Shown piece after piece: positions 13,368 to 21,474 of a stretch of DNA of 64,000 bases. Origin of the DNA: Glaciimonas sp. PAMC28666. Lineage in GTDB: Bacteria; Pseudomonadota; Gammaproteobacteria; Burkholderiales; Burkholderiaceae_D. Position 1 is the stretch's first letter. Every line of letters begins with the position of its first letter. The DNA is taken from contig NZ_CP070304.1 in the NCBI RefSeq assembly GCF_016917355.1, positions 1,612,001-1,676,000 of the forward strand, written 5' to 3'. The notes beneath the pieces are model-generated. The model worked only from the letters and a program-made list of their open reading frames with translations, was not told the origin of the DNA and ran no database searches. A program made the translations under genes and the position numbers.

Positions 13368-14138
13368 ATGTTTACCGCTCTACTCCGTTGGTCGCAACAA
13401 ATGCCGTCCCTCCTGCGCGCCGGTATGCCGACCAGCTGCGCACTTTGTGGTCAAATAGGTCGCGACGTCATTTGTAGCGGATGTGAGGAGAACTATTTTT
13501 CGCATCCGACAATGCGTTGTAGACAATGCGCTAATACTCTACCTTCGCTTGAAAGCGAAGCGGGCAAATCATTGAGCGTGGTCAGCTTATGTGGCGACTG
13601 TCTAAAGCAAAAACGTGCTTTCGACGCTTCAGTGGTGGCGATTGACTATGCCGCGCCAGCAGATCAACTTGTATTGGCGCTGAAGTTTGGGGGCCAACTG
13701 GCGCTTGCACCAGTATTTGCGCGCATGTTAAGAGATGCCATGTTGCGTCAGTCCGCTGTAGCAAACGATCCACCCACCTTACTAACTGCGGTACCGCTCG
13801 GCCCCCGGCGACTGACTAACCGTGGATTCAATCAGGCCCTGGAAATCGCCAGACCACTATCGCGCCTGTTGAATGTGCCACTGCATTCCAATTTGATACA
13901 ACGTCAGCAAGACACTTTGCCGCAGATGAAGCTTGATCCAATTAAACGCCGCCAGAATTTGCGCCACGCTTTTAGCGTGTCGCCCAAAGCGATGACGCTG
14001 CTTCGCGGCCGCCATGTCGGCGTGATTGATGATGTAATGACGACCGGCGAAACGCTCAATGAGCTGGCACGCACATTGAAGCGCTGCGGAGCGGCCCGTG
14101 TTACTAATATCGTTTTCGCCCGAACACTACTTAAATAG
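13368..14138 (+). CDS. comF: ComF family phosphoribosyltransferase-like protein
   Basis: A 256-residue ComF/GntX-type protein. The N-terminal part has paired cysteines (CALCG, CSGC, CRQC, CGDC) that probably bind zinc. The C-terminal part has the PRPP-binding signature VGVIDDVMTTGETLNE of type I phosphoribosyltransferases. In competent bacteria ComF is needed for DNA uptake. The frame is open to a GTG at 13314, but the ATG at 13368 (MFTALLRW) better fits family length. It ends 13 bases before trmL and is probably co-transcribed with it. Confidence 0.8.
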   Translation: MFTALLRWSQQMPSLLRAGMPTSCALCGQIGRDVICSGCEENYFSHPTMRCRQCANTLPSLESEAGKSLSVVSLCGDCLKQKRAFDASVVAIDYAAPADQLVLALKFGGQLALAPVFARMLRDAMLRQSAVANDPPTLLTAVPLGPRRLTNRGFNQALEIARPLSRLLNVPLHSNLIQRQQDTLPQMKLDPIKRRQNLRHAFSVSPKAMTLLRGRHVGVIDDVMTTGETLNELARTLKRCGAARVTNIVFARTLLK

Positions 14139-14151
14139 AAGGAGAACACCG

Positions 14152-14634
14152 TTGTTTCACGTCGTACTGGTTGAACCCGAAATTCCGCCTAACACTGGCA
14201 ATATTATTCGTTTATGCGCCAATACCGGGGCGCAGCTACATTTGATCGAACCGCTTGGATTCCCTCTTGACGACGCGAAAATGCGACGCGCGGGATTGGA
14301 TTATCACGACTACGCCACCATGAAGGTGCATGCTAATTGGTCCGCGTTTATTGATTTGATGAAACATGACCCCGACTTCAATCCAAACCGCATGTTTGCC
14401 ATGACCACGCATGGCTCAACCCCCTTCAGCAATCTGGCGTTTCACCCCGGCGACATATTCGTGTTCGGATCGGAAACACGGGGACTTGATCCTGACTTGC
14501 GCGCATCCTTTCCGGAGTCTCAGCGTATTCGCCTACCGATGCGTCCCGATAATCGCAGCTTGAACTTGTCCAATACCGTTGCAGTGGTCGTGTACGAAGC
14601 GTGGCGTCAAAATGGTTTTGCGGGTGGGGCCTGA
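14152..14634 (+). CDS. trmL: tRNA (cytidine(34)-2'-O)-methyltransferase
   Basis: A 160-residue SPOUT-family enzyme that 2'-O-methylates the wobble base of tRNA-Leu isoacceptors. Motifs are VEPEIPPNTGNIIRLCANTG at the N-terminus, and GSETRGLD, IRLPM and RSLNLSNTVAVVVYEAWR, which build the trefoil-knot SAM site. The start is a TTG at 14152: AGAAGGAGA lies at the right distance before it, translation gives FHVVLVEP as in homologues, and the GTG at 14098 would overlap comF by 41 bases. Confidence 0.88.
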   Translation: MFHVVLVEPEIPPNTGNIIRLCANTGAQLHLIEPLGFPLDDAKMRRAGLDYHDYATMKVHANWSAFIDLMKHDPDFNPNRMFAMTTHGSTPFSNLAFHPGDIFVFGSETRGLDPDLRASFPESQRIRLPMRPDNRSLNLSNTVAVVVYEAWRQNGFAGGA

Positions 14635-14723
14635 TTTAATTGCCGTTTGCAGTCGGCACTTCTGGCGCCCCTCGCCAAAAGGTATCTCCCGGCGGCCCAG
14701 CACGTGAGCTTGGTCGACGGGCC

Positions 14724-14773
14724 TTGGCGAGCGAAGCCTAATTGCTATAATCGGCGCTGTCAGTCAATGACAG
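14724..14773 (+). promoter_or_regulatory. Sigma-70-type promoter and 5' hairpin for the copper chaperone gene
   Basis: TTGGCG (14724-14729) and a perfect TATAAT (14746-14751) are separated by 16 bases. A 6-bp hairpin CTGTCA/TGACAG follows at 14757-14773, at or just after the expected transcription start. The gene begins at 14834. Confidence 0.6.
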
Positions 14774-14833
14774 GCAACACATTTTTGCCCGCGTTTGCGC
14801 TTGGTTTGCTTTACCAATAGTTAAAGGAATGTC

Positions 14834-15316
14834 ATGTTTCCACGCATTACCCTCCCGCTTGCTGCCTTTGTAATTGGCGCATCTATTTTCAGTGCATCAG
14901 CTTTCGCACAGGACTACAAAATTGGTGCGTTAAAAATTAACCATCCTTACGCACGTGCGACTGTACCCGGCCAATCCAGCGGGGGTGCTTACATCAGCAT
15001 AGAGAATACCGGAAGTACAGCGGACAAGTTAATCGGCACCACTTCGCCAGCGGCAAAGTCGGTAGAGATCCATACGATGAAAATGGATGGCAATATCATG
15101 AAAATGCGTGAAGCTGGCGAAGTCGAATTGAATCCGATGAGTACTGTCGCCATGGCGCCGGGTGGCGGGTTTCACATTATGCTGATGGGATTGACCAAGC
15201 CGCTGAAAGCGGGCGACCAATTTCCCATGACGTTGATTTTTCAGAAAGCAGGAAAGATTAATGTATCGGTCAGTGTCGAAGACACGAGCGGCATGACAAA
15301 TACGATGCATCATTAA
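14834..15316 (+). CDS. pcuC: Periplasmic copper chaperone, PCu(A)C family
   Basis: A 160-residue secreted protein with a clear signal peptide ending at SAFAQ. The metal site is visible as EIHTMKM, MKMRE and GFHIMLMGL, the H-Mx10-Mx21-HxM arrangement of PCu(A)C proteins, which carry Cu(I) to the CuA site of cytochrome c oxidase. A DUF461/PF04314 assignment fits the length. An extra histidine-rich end (MHH) is present. It has its own promoter and no oxidase assembly gene adjacent. AAAGGA precedes the ATG. Confidence 0.85.
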   Translation: MFPRITLPLAAFVIGASIFSASAFAQDYKIGALKINHPYARATVPGQSSGGAYISIENTGSTADKLIGTTSPAAKSVEIHTMKMDGNIMKMREAGEVELNPMSTVAMAPGGGFHIMLMGLTKPLKAGDQFPMTLIFQKAGKINVSVSVEDTSGMTNTMHH

Positions 15317-15484
15317 TTAGTGCCTGGCATGCGTCTTCCATCCAGAGAAGGTGCTGCCATTCGATGAAGAGATGTGTAATTACCTCTGCCGCACCACGCT
15401 TTTTTTTCGGTGAATTTATTGTCGTATGCCAGCCGCAGCCCGGTCAGCCACGATCCGCTGCGAGCGGATCGGCATCGAAAACCG

Positions 15485-15964
15485 TCAGGTACCCTGCCGG
15501 ACCTTGGATAGCAGTTTGCTGGTCGAACGGTCATGTTCAAAGGGAATAGCGACCACTTTACCGCCATACGCTAACACTGCCTGGCCTTCTGGAATCGCGT
15601 CCATCTGGTAGTCGCCGCCTTTGACGTAGATATTCGGCCGCCCTTCCTGCACGACTTCCAGTGCCGTATCTTCATCAAACTCAACCACCAGACTCACCGC
15701 TTCCAGCGCTGCCAACACCGCCATGCGATCCGCACAAGTATTAATTGGCCGGTCGTCGCCTTTCCCCAGACGTTTTACCGACGCATCGGTGTTGACCGCG
15801 ACCACCAGAGAAGCCCCTTCTTCGCGGGCCTGCGCCAGATAGGTCACATGTCCGCGATGCAATATGTCAAACACGCCATTAGTCAAAACAACCGGCTGCG
15901 GCAATGCGGCGATGCGGGCGCGCAATTCTGCTCTGGAACTCAGTTTTTGTTCAAATGTAATCAT
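15485..15964 (-). CDS. rfaE2: D-glycero-beta-D-manno-heptose 1-phosphate adenylyltransferase
   Basis: A roughly 159-residue nucleotidyltransferase-fold enzyme with TNGVFDILHRGHVTYL (the HxGH motif), VAVNTDASVKRLGKG and the late DRSTSKLL motif. It makes ADP-heptose for the LPS inner core. Enterobacteria fuse this activity to a kinase (HldE); here it is a separate protein, as in other Burkholderiales. The frame begins at a GTG (15973), but the ATG three codons later is equally plausible and is used here. A terminator from the upstream gene lies between them, so it is probably transcribed separately. Confidence 0.9.
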   Translation of the reverse strand: MITFEQKLSSRAELRARIAALPQPVVLTNGVFDILHRGHVTYLAQAREEGASLVVAVNTDASVKRLGKGDDRPINTCADRMAVLAALEAVSLVVEFDEDTALEVVQEGRPNIYVKGGDYQMDAIPEGQAVLAYGGKVVAIPFEHDRSTSKLLSKVRQGT

Positions 15965-15986
15965 AGCGCTCACGCAAATCAGGAAT

Positions 15987-16012
15987 AAAAAAGCCGCAAC
16001 GTATGCGGCTTT
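15987..16012 (-). terminator. Terminator after the di-iron protein gene
   Basis: On the minus strand AAAGCCGCATACGTTGCGGCTTTTTTATT forms an 8-9 bp stem followed by T residues, between 16080 and the rfaE2 start. Confidence 0.8.
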
Positions 16013-16079
16013 AGGGGATTAAGGGATTAAGGGGATTAATCAGTAATCGCCGACCTATCAGTTCGCATAAATTAGGCGA

Positions 16080-16943
16080 TTAACCAACTTTCACCGTCGA
16101 AGCAGATGATTCAGCCAAACGCGCAACGATCTCTTTGCGATACCGATTCAATTCTTGCACGGTAGAGAAACTACGTTCGAATAGCAGCGACATATTATGC
16201 AATATACGATCAACCACTTTCTTTTCCCATACGCCGTCAAACTGAATCTGATCATCAAGCCAGCGCTCAAGCCATTCTGGATCTGGCAGACGGCTTTGCA
16301 CCGTATCGTTCGGAAACAATGCTTTATTCACATGCAAATTGGTCGGATGCAAAGGCTTCTCGGTCCGACGTGCAGACGCCATCAACACACCAATCTTGGC
16401 AAACGCAGCTGACGCACTATCGCCTACTTCAACTAATGCTTTTTTCATGTACTTTAAATAAGCACCGCCATGCCGTGCTTCGTCCTGGCTAATAATTTTA
16501 TAGATTTGCTTGATAACTGGTTCTGTATGCCAATCGGAGGCACAACGATACCAATGATTCAGGCGAATTTCGCCGCAAAAATGCATCGTCAGGGTTTCAA
16601 GCGGTGGCGCAGGATCAAATTCAAAGCGCACTTTATCCAGTTCCTCTTCAGTCGGAACCAACTCAGGCCTGAAACGACGTAAATATTCCATGAGCACCAG
16701 CGAGTGCTTTTGCTCTTCGAAGAACCAAACCGACATGAACGCGCTGAAATCGCTATCGCCACGGTTATCGCGCAAGAACATCTCTGTCGCGGGCAGTGCT
16801 GACCATTCTGTAATTGCATTCATGCGAATCGTCTGAGCCTGCTCATCGGAGAGTTGGGAGGCATCGAATTTGTCCCACGGAATATCGGTCTCCATGTTCC
16901 AGCGGACTTGTTCCAGAGATTTAAACAGTTCGGGATACAGCAT
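16080..16943 (-). CDS. Ferritin-like di-iron protein, acyl-ACP-desaturase-like
   Basis: A 287-residue, mostly helical protein. Two carboxylate-bridged di-iron half-sites are readable: Glu46 with EEQKH (residues 76-80), and Glu125 with DEARH (154-158). This Ex(n)EExxH duplication is the pattern of soluble acyl-ACP desaturases and related ferritin-like oxidases. Burkholderiales homologues are usually labelled ferritin or hypothetical. No signal peptide is present. It is divergent from the lipid-modification operon at 17346, so a role in acyl-chain oxidation is attractive but unproven. All ligand residues appear intact. Confidence 0.7.
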   Translation of the reverse strand: MLYPELFKSLEQVRWNMETDIPWDKFDASQLSDEQAQTIRMNAITEWSALPATEMFLRDNRGDSDFSAFMSVWFFEEQKHSLVLMEYLRRFRPELVPTEEELDKVRFEFDPAPPLETLTMHFCGEIRLNHWYRCASDWHTEPVIKQIYKIISQDEARHGGAYLKYMKKALVEVGDSASAAFAKIGVLMASARRTEKPLHPTNLHVNKALFPNDTVQSRLPDPEWLERWLDDQIQFDGVWEKKVVDRILHNMSLLFERSFSTVQELNRYRKEIVARLAESSASTVKVG

Positions 16944-17345
16944 ACATACCTTACAAGATGGGTTAACACATCGATTTTACCAAGAATTACCTTGGCAACC
17001 TATTTATAAGCTCTCCGCCCGCCAGATTCAATCGTCAATATTGTAATAAACACTATATAAGGCCGGGAAAAATCCTGATACATCGCGTGAGCGTTTCGCA
17101 AGAAGTCTCGCGCCCTTTCTTCCGGTCATGCGCACATATGCGCATGCATGCGGACATGTGCAGATATATACGCCCCATTCAGCACGCCGGATTCAATGCT
17201 ATATATTGCCAAATAGACCATTTAATTTAATTTTGAATCCAATAGCGATTACACACCGTATTAATAACAGCGAGATTAAGTCCCGTATTTAAAAGGGCGT
17301 CTATTTAAAAGTTAATGCAAATAAGCGTCCCTGGGAGAGATTAAG
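16944..17345. other. Divergent intergenic region with an alternating purine-pyrimidine tract
   Basis: No gene is present in these 402 bases. Positions 17127-17152 alternate strictly pyrimidine/purine for 26 bases, and the alternation resumes with short breaks to about 17173. Part of it is an inverted repeat (ATGCGC-acatat-GCGCAT). The region must hold the promoters for the di-iron gene and the lipid operon; I could not assign -35/-10 elements with confidence. Confidence 0.5.
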
Positions 17346-18683
17346 ATGAAAATCGCGATTGTTGGTTCCGGCATTTCTGGCCTCGCCAGCGCGTACCGCT
17401 TAACGCAGGCTGGCCATCATGTCTCCCTTTATGAGGCCAATGACTATTTCGGCGGCCACACCAACACCGTCGATGTCACTCTGGAAGGGCATACCTACGG
17501 CGTCGACACAGGCTTCCTGGTGTTCAATCATCGCACCTACCCGAATTTGGTCAACCTGTTCAACGAATTACAGGTAGAAACCGTTGCCACCGATATGTCA
17601 TTCTCGGTGAAAACGCCGATCGACGGACGTTTTGGGAAGCGCACGCTGGAATGGTCGGGCACCAATCTCGACAGCGTGTTTACACAGCGCCGCAATTTGT
17701 TCAGCCCACGCTACATCGGCATGATTCGCGACATTCTGCGGTTCAATAAACAGGCAACCTCGCTTGCACTGGATCACAGCTCAGCGGTTGGACGAATGTC
17801 GCTGGGTGACTTTCTCACTCATCACGGCTATAGCGATGCCTTTAAAAACTGGTATCTGCTACCCATGGCAGGCTGTATCTGGTCCTGCCCGACGGCACAA
17901 ATGCTCGCCTTCCCGGTGTCGAGCTTCATCCAGTTTTGCCATAATCACGGGCTTTTGCAAGTCGATGATCGGCCGCAGTGGCACACAGTCAAAGGTGGTG
18001 CCCGACAATATGTCGAGAAATTAATAAAGGCGATTCCCGATAAATATTTACGAACCCCGGTGACAGGGGTGCGGCGCGCTTATATAGATGGCGTTTGCCA
18101 GGTAGTGATTCAAACCCCGCACGGCAGCAGCACCTACGACCACGTAGTTTTGGCCGGACACAGCGATCAGAGCCTGAAATTATTGCAAGACATTACGTTC
18201 CAGGAAAAGAAACTTCTGTCGTCGGTGCAATACCAACCGAACCATGCGGTTCTTCATACGGACCAAAGCTTGCTACCTGCCAACCGCAAAGCATGGGCGG
18301 CCTGGAACTATCAAAGCGAAAATGGAAACGATCCTCGGGTGTGCGTGCACTATCTACTCAACCAGCTGCAGCCGCTGCCGTTTAAAACTCCTTTGATTGT
18401 TTCTCTCAATCCAATCGACCAACCGGCACCGCACAGCGTAATACGTCGCTTCGATTATGCCCATCCGGTATTCGATGCGGCGGCGATTGCCGCGCAACCC
18501 AAATTCGCAAAACTCCAGGGGCAAAATAACACCTGGTTCGCCGGTGCATGGCTCGGTTACGGTTTTCACGAAGACGGCCTCAAGTCGGGACTTTCCGTGG
18601 CGCAGGCCATCCTTGCACAACCAGAGCGCATCCATACCATCAGACCGCTGCGGACCGACCCCCTCGAAAGTATCGCGGCGTGA
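17346..18683 (+). CDS. FAD-dependent oxidoreductase of the amine-oxidase/desaturase type
   Basis: A 445-residue flavoprotein. The N-terminal IVGSGISGLASAYRL is the dinucleotide-binding fold, followed by YEANDYFGGHTNT, and WFAGAWLGYGFHEDGLKSG near the C-terminus closes the FAD site. It is the first gene of an eight-gene plus-strand cluster with DUF1365 and Cfa-like genes. From memory, a flavoprotein of this kind (UfaD) desaturates the acyl chain in Rhodobacter furan fatty acid synthesis, next to a Cfa-like methyltransferase; the same role here is inference. GGGAGAG precedes the ATG. It is probably cytoplasmic or membrane-associated. Confidence 0.75.
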   Translation: MKIAIVGSGISGLASAYRLTQAGHHVSLYEANDYFGGHTNTVDVTLEGHTYGVDTGFLVFNHRTYPNLVNLFNELQVETVATDMSFSVKTPIDGRFGKRTLEWSGTNLDSVFTQRRNLFSPRYIGMIRDILRFNKQATSLALDHSSAVGRMSLGDFLTHHGYSDAFKNWYLLPMAGCIWSCPTAQMLAFPVSSFIQFCHNHGLLQVDDRPQWHTVKGGARQYVEKLIKAIPDKYLRTPVTGVRRAYIDGVCQVVIQTPHGSSTYDHVVLAGHSDQSLKLLQDITFQEKKLLSSVQYQPNHAVLHTDQSLLPANRKAWAAWNYQSENGNDPRVCVHYLLNQLQPLPFKTPLIVSLNPIDQPAPHSVIRRFDYAHPVFDAAAIAAQPKFAKLQGQNNTWFAGAWLGYGFHEDGLKSGLSVAQAILAQPERIHTIRPLRTDPLESIAA

Positions 18684-18697
18684 CACGGGGAAAAGAC

Positions 18698-19513
18698 ATG
18701 CCCACTATTCTTCATCAAGTGCAACTCTGCTTCGGTATGGTCCGCCACACCCGCCTGCGACCGGTTCATCATGCGTTCACGTACGGCATATATTACGTGC
18801 GCATTCCTTTACGCACGCTTGGTCAGTCCAATTTTGGCAGCCGCTTTTTTTCACGTAATCGCTTTAATTTATTGTCGTTTCATGATCGCGACTATGGCGA
18901 TGGAAAGCTAGCTCCGATCACCTGGATAGATGCCACGCTCAAAGCGGAAGGAATTGATGATGCCGATGGCGAAATTTGGCTCCAGACCTTTCCGCGGGTA
19001 CTCGGCTATGTCTTCAATCCTGTCTCGTTTTGGTTCTGCCATCGTCTGGACGGCAGCTTAAGAGCAGTGCTGTGCCAGGTGCGAAATACCTTCGGCGAAC
19101 AGCACAGTTATCTGCTCGACGGCAAAACCCAAGAGGGTGGCAGTATCACCTTCGGTACCGAATTACGCGCAAAAAAAATATTCCACGTTTCACCGTTTTG
19201 CGAAGTTACCGGCGCTTATCGCTTTAGATTTATGCGTACGCAAAATAACCAGGAAACCTCACCGACGGAACGCACGACCGCGCGTATCGAATACGACGAT
19301 GCAACGGGGCCGTTAATACTCACCAGCGTTTCCGGCACCGCGGCGCTATCTGTACCGCTCTCCGACCGCTTGGTACTACGCGCTTTTTTTCGCTATCCGG
19401 TCATGACCGTCGGCGTGATTCTGCGCATCCATTGGCAGGCACTAAAACTATGGCGCAAGCGTGTTCCCTTCTACAGCAAGCCCGTTCCCCCATCTAACGA
19501 GGTGTCCCGATGA
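18698..19513 (+). CDS. DUF1365 family protein
   Basis: A 271-residue protein of a family regularly found between a flavin oxidoreductase and a Cfa-like methyltransferase. Visible family segments are the start GMVRHTRLRPVHHAFTYGIY and the central FPRVLGYVFNPVSFWFCHR, plus VRNTFGEQHSYLL. Its biochemical function is unknown. The frame is open to 18548, but that part overlaps the upstream gene; the ATG at 18698 has GGGGAAAAG before it and lies 14 bases after the previous stop. It ends with an ATGA overlap with the next gene, indicating translational coupling. Confidence 0.8.
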   Translation: MPTILHQVQLCFGMVRHTRLRPVHHAFTYGIYYVRIPLRTLGQSNFGSRFFSRNRFNLLSFHDRDYGDGKLAPITWIDATLKAEGIDDADGEIWLQTFPRVLGYVFNPVSFWFCHRLDGSLRAVLCQVRNTFGEQHSYLLDGKTQEGGSITFGTELRAKKIFHVSPFCEVTGAYRFRFMRTQNNQETSPTERTTARIEYDDATGPLILTSVSGTAALSVPLSDRLVLRAFFRYPVMTVGVILRIHWQALKLWRKRVPFYSKPVPPSNEVSR

Positions 19514-20763
19514 ACTCCAACTCTTCCCAGTCCAACGCTTATGTCAATGGGCGCGAGTACGACCACGTATCGACCAAAAATTTTCCTGCACGGGTGCAGT
19601 TTATTCTTCAACTGCTGCAAAAACTGGATCACGGCGTTTTGATCATGACGTTTCCGGACGGACAAACCGCTACCTATGGCAAAGTCACCGACGAGCGTGC
19701 CCGCCCGGTCATGATGACTTTAAAAAACTGGGACGTTTTTAATGCGGCGTTAAAATCGGGCGATATCGGCTTTGCCGAAACGTTTATTGATGGGCATTGG
19801 AGTACGGATAATCTGCCCGGCCTGATTGAACTGTTCATCCGTAATCGACAAGTGATTGAATCAGTGATCTACGGGACGTGGTGGGGCAATTTTTTATATC
19901 GCATAAAACATTTATTTAATCGTAATAGCAAAACCGGTAGCCGCAAAAATATCCATGCCCACTACGATATCGGAAACGACTTTTACCAATTATGGTTAGA
20001 TCCTTCCATGACCTATTCGAGCGCCCTGTTTTCGGATGAGCATGTTGAGAACCTTCAGCAAGGCCAGGACGCAAAGTATCGCCGCATACTCAATCAACTC
20101 CGCCTTCCGGACAATGCACGGCTTTTAGAAATAGGCTGCGGTTGGGGGGCATTTGCGGAGATCGCCGTGCGCGAAGCCAATGCGCACGTCGTAGGACTTA
20201 CTCTATCCACAGAACAACTGCACTTTGCGAATCAACGATTGCAAAATGCTGGCGTGGTTAACCGGGTTGAGTTGTTATTGCAGGACTACCGCGATGTGGC
20301 AGGCGAATTTGACGCCATAGCCTCGATCGAAATGTTCGAAGCAGTAGGCGAAAAATACTGGCCGAGCTATTTCGCCTGCGTTGCGCGCAATCTTAAAACT
20401 GGCGGTCGCGCCTGCATCCAGACGATTGTGATTGACGATGCGCTATTCGAGCGCTATCGCCGCAGCACCGACTTCATTCAACAATACATTTTCCCGGGGG
20501 GAATGCTGCCGTCCCCATCGGCGTTCCGGGCCCAGGCCGAACGCCACGGATTGCGGGTGGTCGATACTCTCTCATTTGGACTGGACTACGCACGTACGCT
20601 GGTAGAGTGGCGCCGCGCCTTCAAGGAACAATTGCCCCGCGTCCGCGCGCAAGGTTTCGATGATCGCTTTCTGCGCACCTGGGATTTTTATCTGGCGTAT
20701 TGCGAAGCCGGGTTTATCGCTGGCAGTATCAACGTAGCGCAATTTACCCTGCAAAAAATATAA
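19510..20763 (+). CDS. Cfa-like SAM-dependent fatty-acyl methyltransferase (atypical active site)
   Basis: A 417-residue member of the cyclopropane-fatty-acyl-phospholipid synthase family. HYDIGNDFY (residues 151-159), the SAM motif LLEIGCGWG (205-213) and LLLQDYRD are all present. Hand alignment to remembered E. coli Cfa shows changed active-site positions: Cys139 is Ser171, His240 is Ala278 (MFEAVG) and the bicarbonate ligand His266 is Gln304, while Glu239 (Glu277) and Tyr317 (Tyr360) are kept. Loss of the bicarbonate histidine would fit an enzyme making a methylated or methylene product rather than a cyclopropane, as in UfaM. It overlaps the DUF1365 gene by four bases. Confidence 0.8.
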   Translation: MNSNSSQSNAYVNGREYDHVSTKNFPARVQFILQLLQKLDHGVLIMTFPDGQTATYGKVTDERARPVMMTLKNWDVFNAALKSGDIGFAETFIDGHWSTDNLPGLIELFIRNRQVIESVIYGTWWGNFLYRIKHLFNRNSKTGSRKNIHAHYDIGNDFYQLWLDPSMTYSSALFSDEHVENLQQGQDAKYRRILNQLRLPDNARLLEIGCGWGAFAEIAVREANAHVVGLTLSTEQLHFANQRLQNAGVVNRVELLLQDYRDVAGEFDAIASIEMFEAVGEKYWPSYFACVARNLKTGGRACIQTIVIDDALFERYRRSTDFIQQYIFPGGMLPSPSAFRAQAERHGLRVVDTLSFGLDYARTLVEWRRAFKEQLPRVRAQGFDDRFLRTWDFYLAYCEAGFIAGSINVAQFTLQKI

Positions 20764-20832
20764 CCACAGCAATTCTGGTCACGCGCCCCGCTGCATAGCG
20801 AGGCATAACGTTTTGACTTTAAGGAGAATGAA

Positions 20833-21474
20833 ATGTTGTTGCGTCAAATCCGCCTCTGGTGTCTATTATTGGTTTGCACACTTGCGACTGGATTACACAA
20901 TTCCGCCAACGCCGCTAGCCCTCTCGACAATGCGGTCACCAATGGTGCCGACGACTCGGGCAGCGCGGCCCAGCAACAGATTCAAAACGCGATCCCGCAT
21001 GCGCGATTAGCTGGTCAAGGCCGCTACCGCTGGTTCGGTTTATCCATTTACGATGCGCAACTTTGGGTTGGCGATAAGGGCTTCCAAACCTCGGCGCCCG
21101 CAGCTGCGAGCTTTGCCCTCGACTTGCGGTATAACCGATCATTTAAAGGCACCAGGATCGCCGAAAGCAGTATCGATCAAATGCGAAAAATCGACAGCGG
21201 CAGCGAGGCGGAGTACGGACCTTGGCTCAGCCAGTTGAAGGCAATATTTCCCAACGTTATCGACGGTTCACATGTTACCGGCATTTTCCTACCGGGCATC
21301 GGCACGCAGTTTTATATGAATGGAAAATTGATCGGAGAAATCCATGATCCACACTTTTCGGCGGCGTTTTTTGGTATTTGGCTGTCGCCCGGCACAACTG
21401 CTTCGGGTCTTCGAAAACAGCTTCTCGCCAATGCCACCGCGACCCCCTCAGCTAATTCAAGTCATCACGAATGA
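20833..21474 (+). CDS. Chalcone isomerase-like periplasmic protein
   Basis: A 213-residue exported protein with a signal peptide ending near NSANAA. The body (GQGRYRWFGLSIYDAQLWV, LRYNRSFKG, IFLPGIGTQFYMNGKLIG, FFGIWLSP) matches the bacterial chalcone-isomerase-like family, which probably binds fatty acids rather than flavonoids. That would suit its place in a lipid-modifying cluster. A strong AAGGAG precedes the ATG. Its end overlaps the start of the next gene by four bases. Function is inferred from fold and context only. Confidence 0.7.
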   Translation: MLLRQIRLWCLLLVCTLATGLHNSANAASPLDNAVTNGADDSGSAAQQQIQNAIPHARLAGQGRYRWFGLSIYDAQLWVGDKGFQTSAPAAASFALDLRYNRSFKGTRIAESSIDQMRKIDSGSEAEYGPWLSQLKAIFPNVIDGSHVTGIFLPGIGTQFYMNGKLIGEIHDPHFSAAFFGIWLSPGTTASGLRKQLLANATATPSANSSHHE

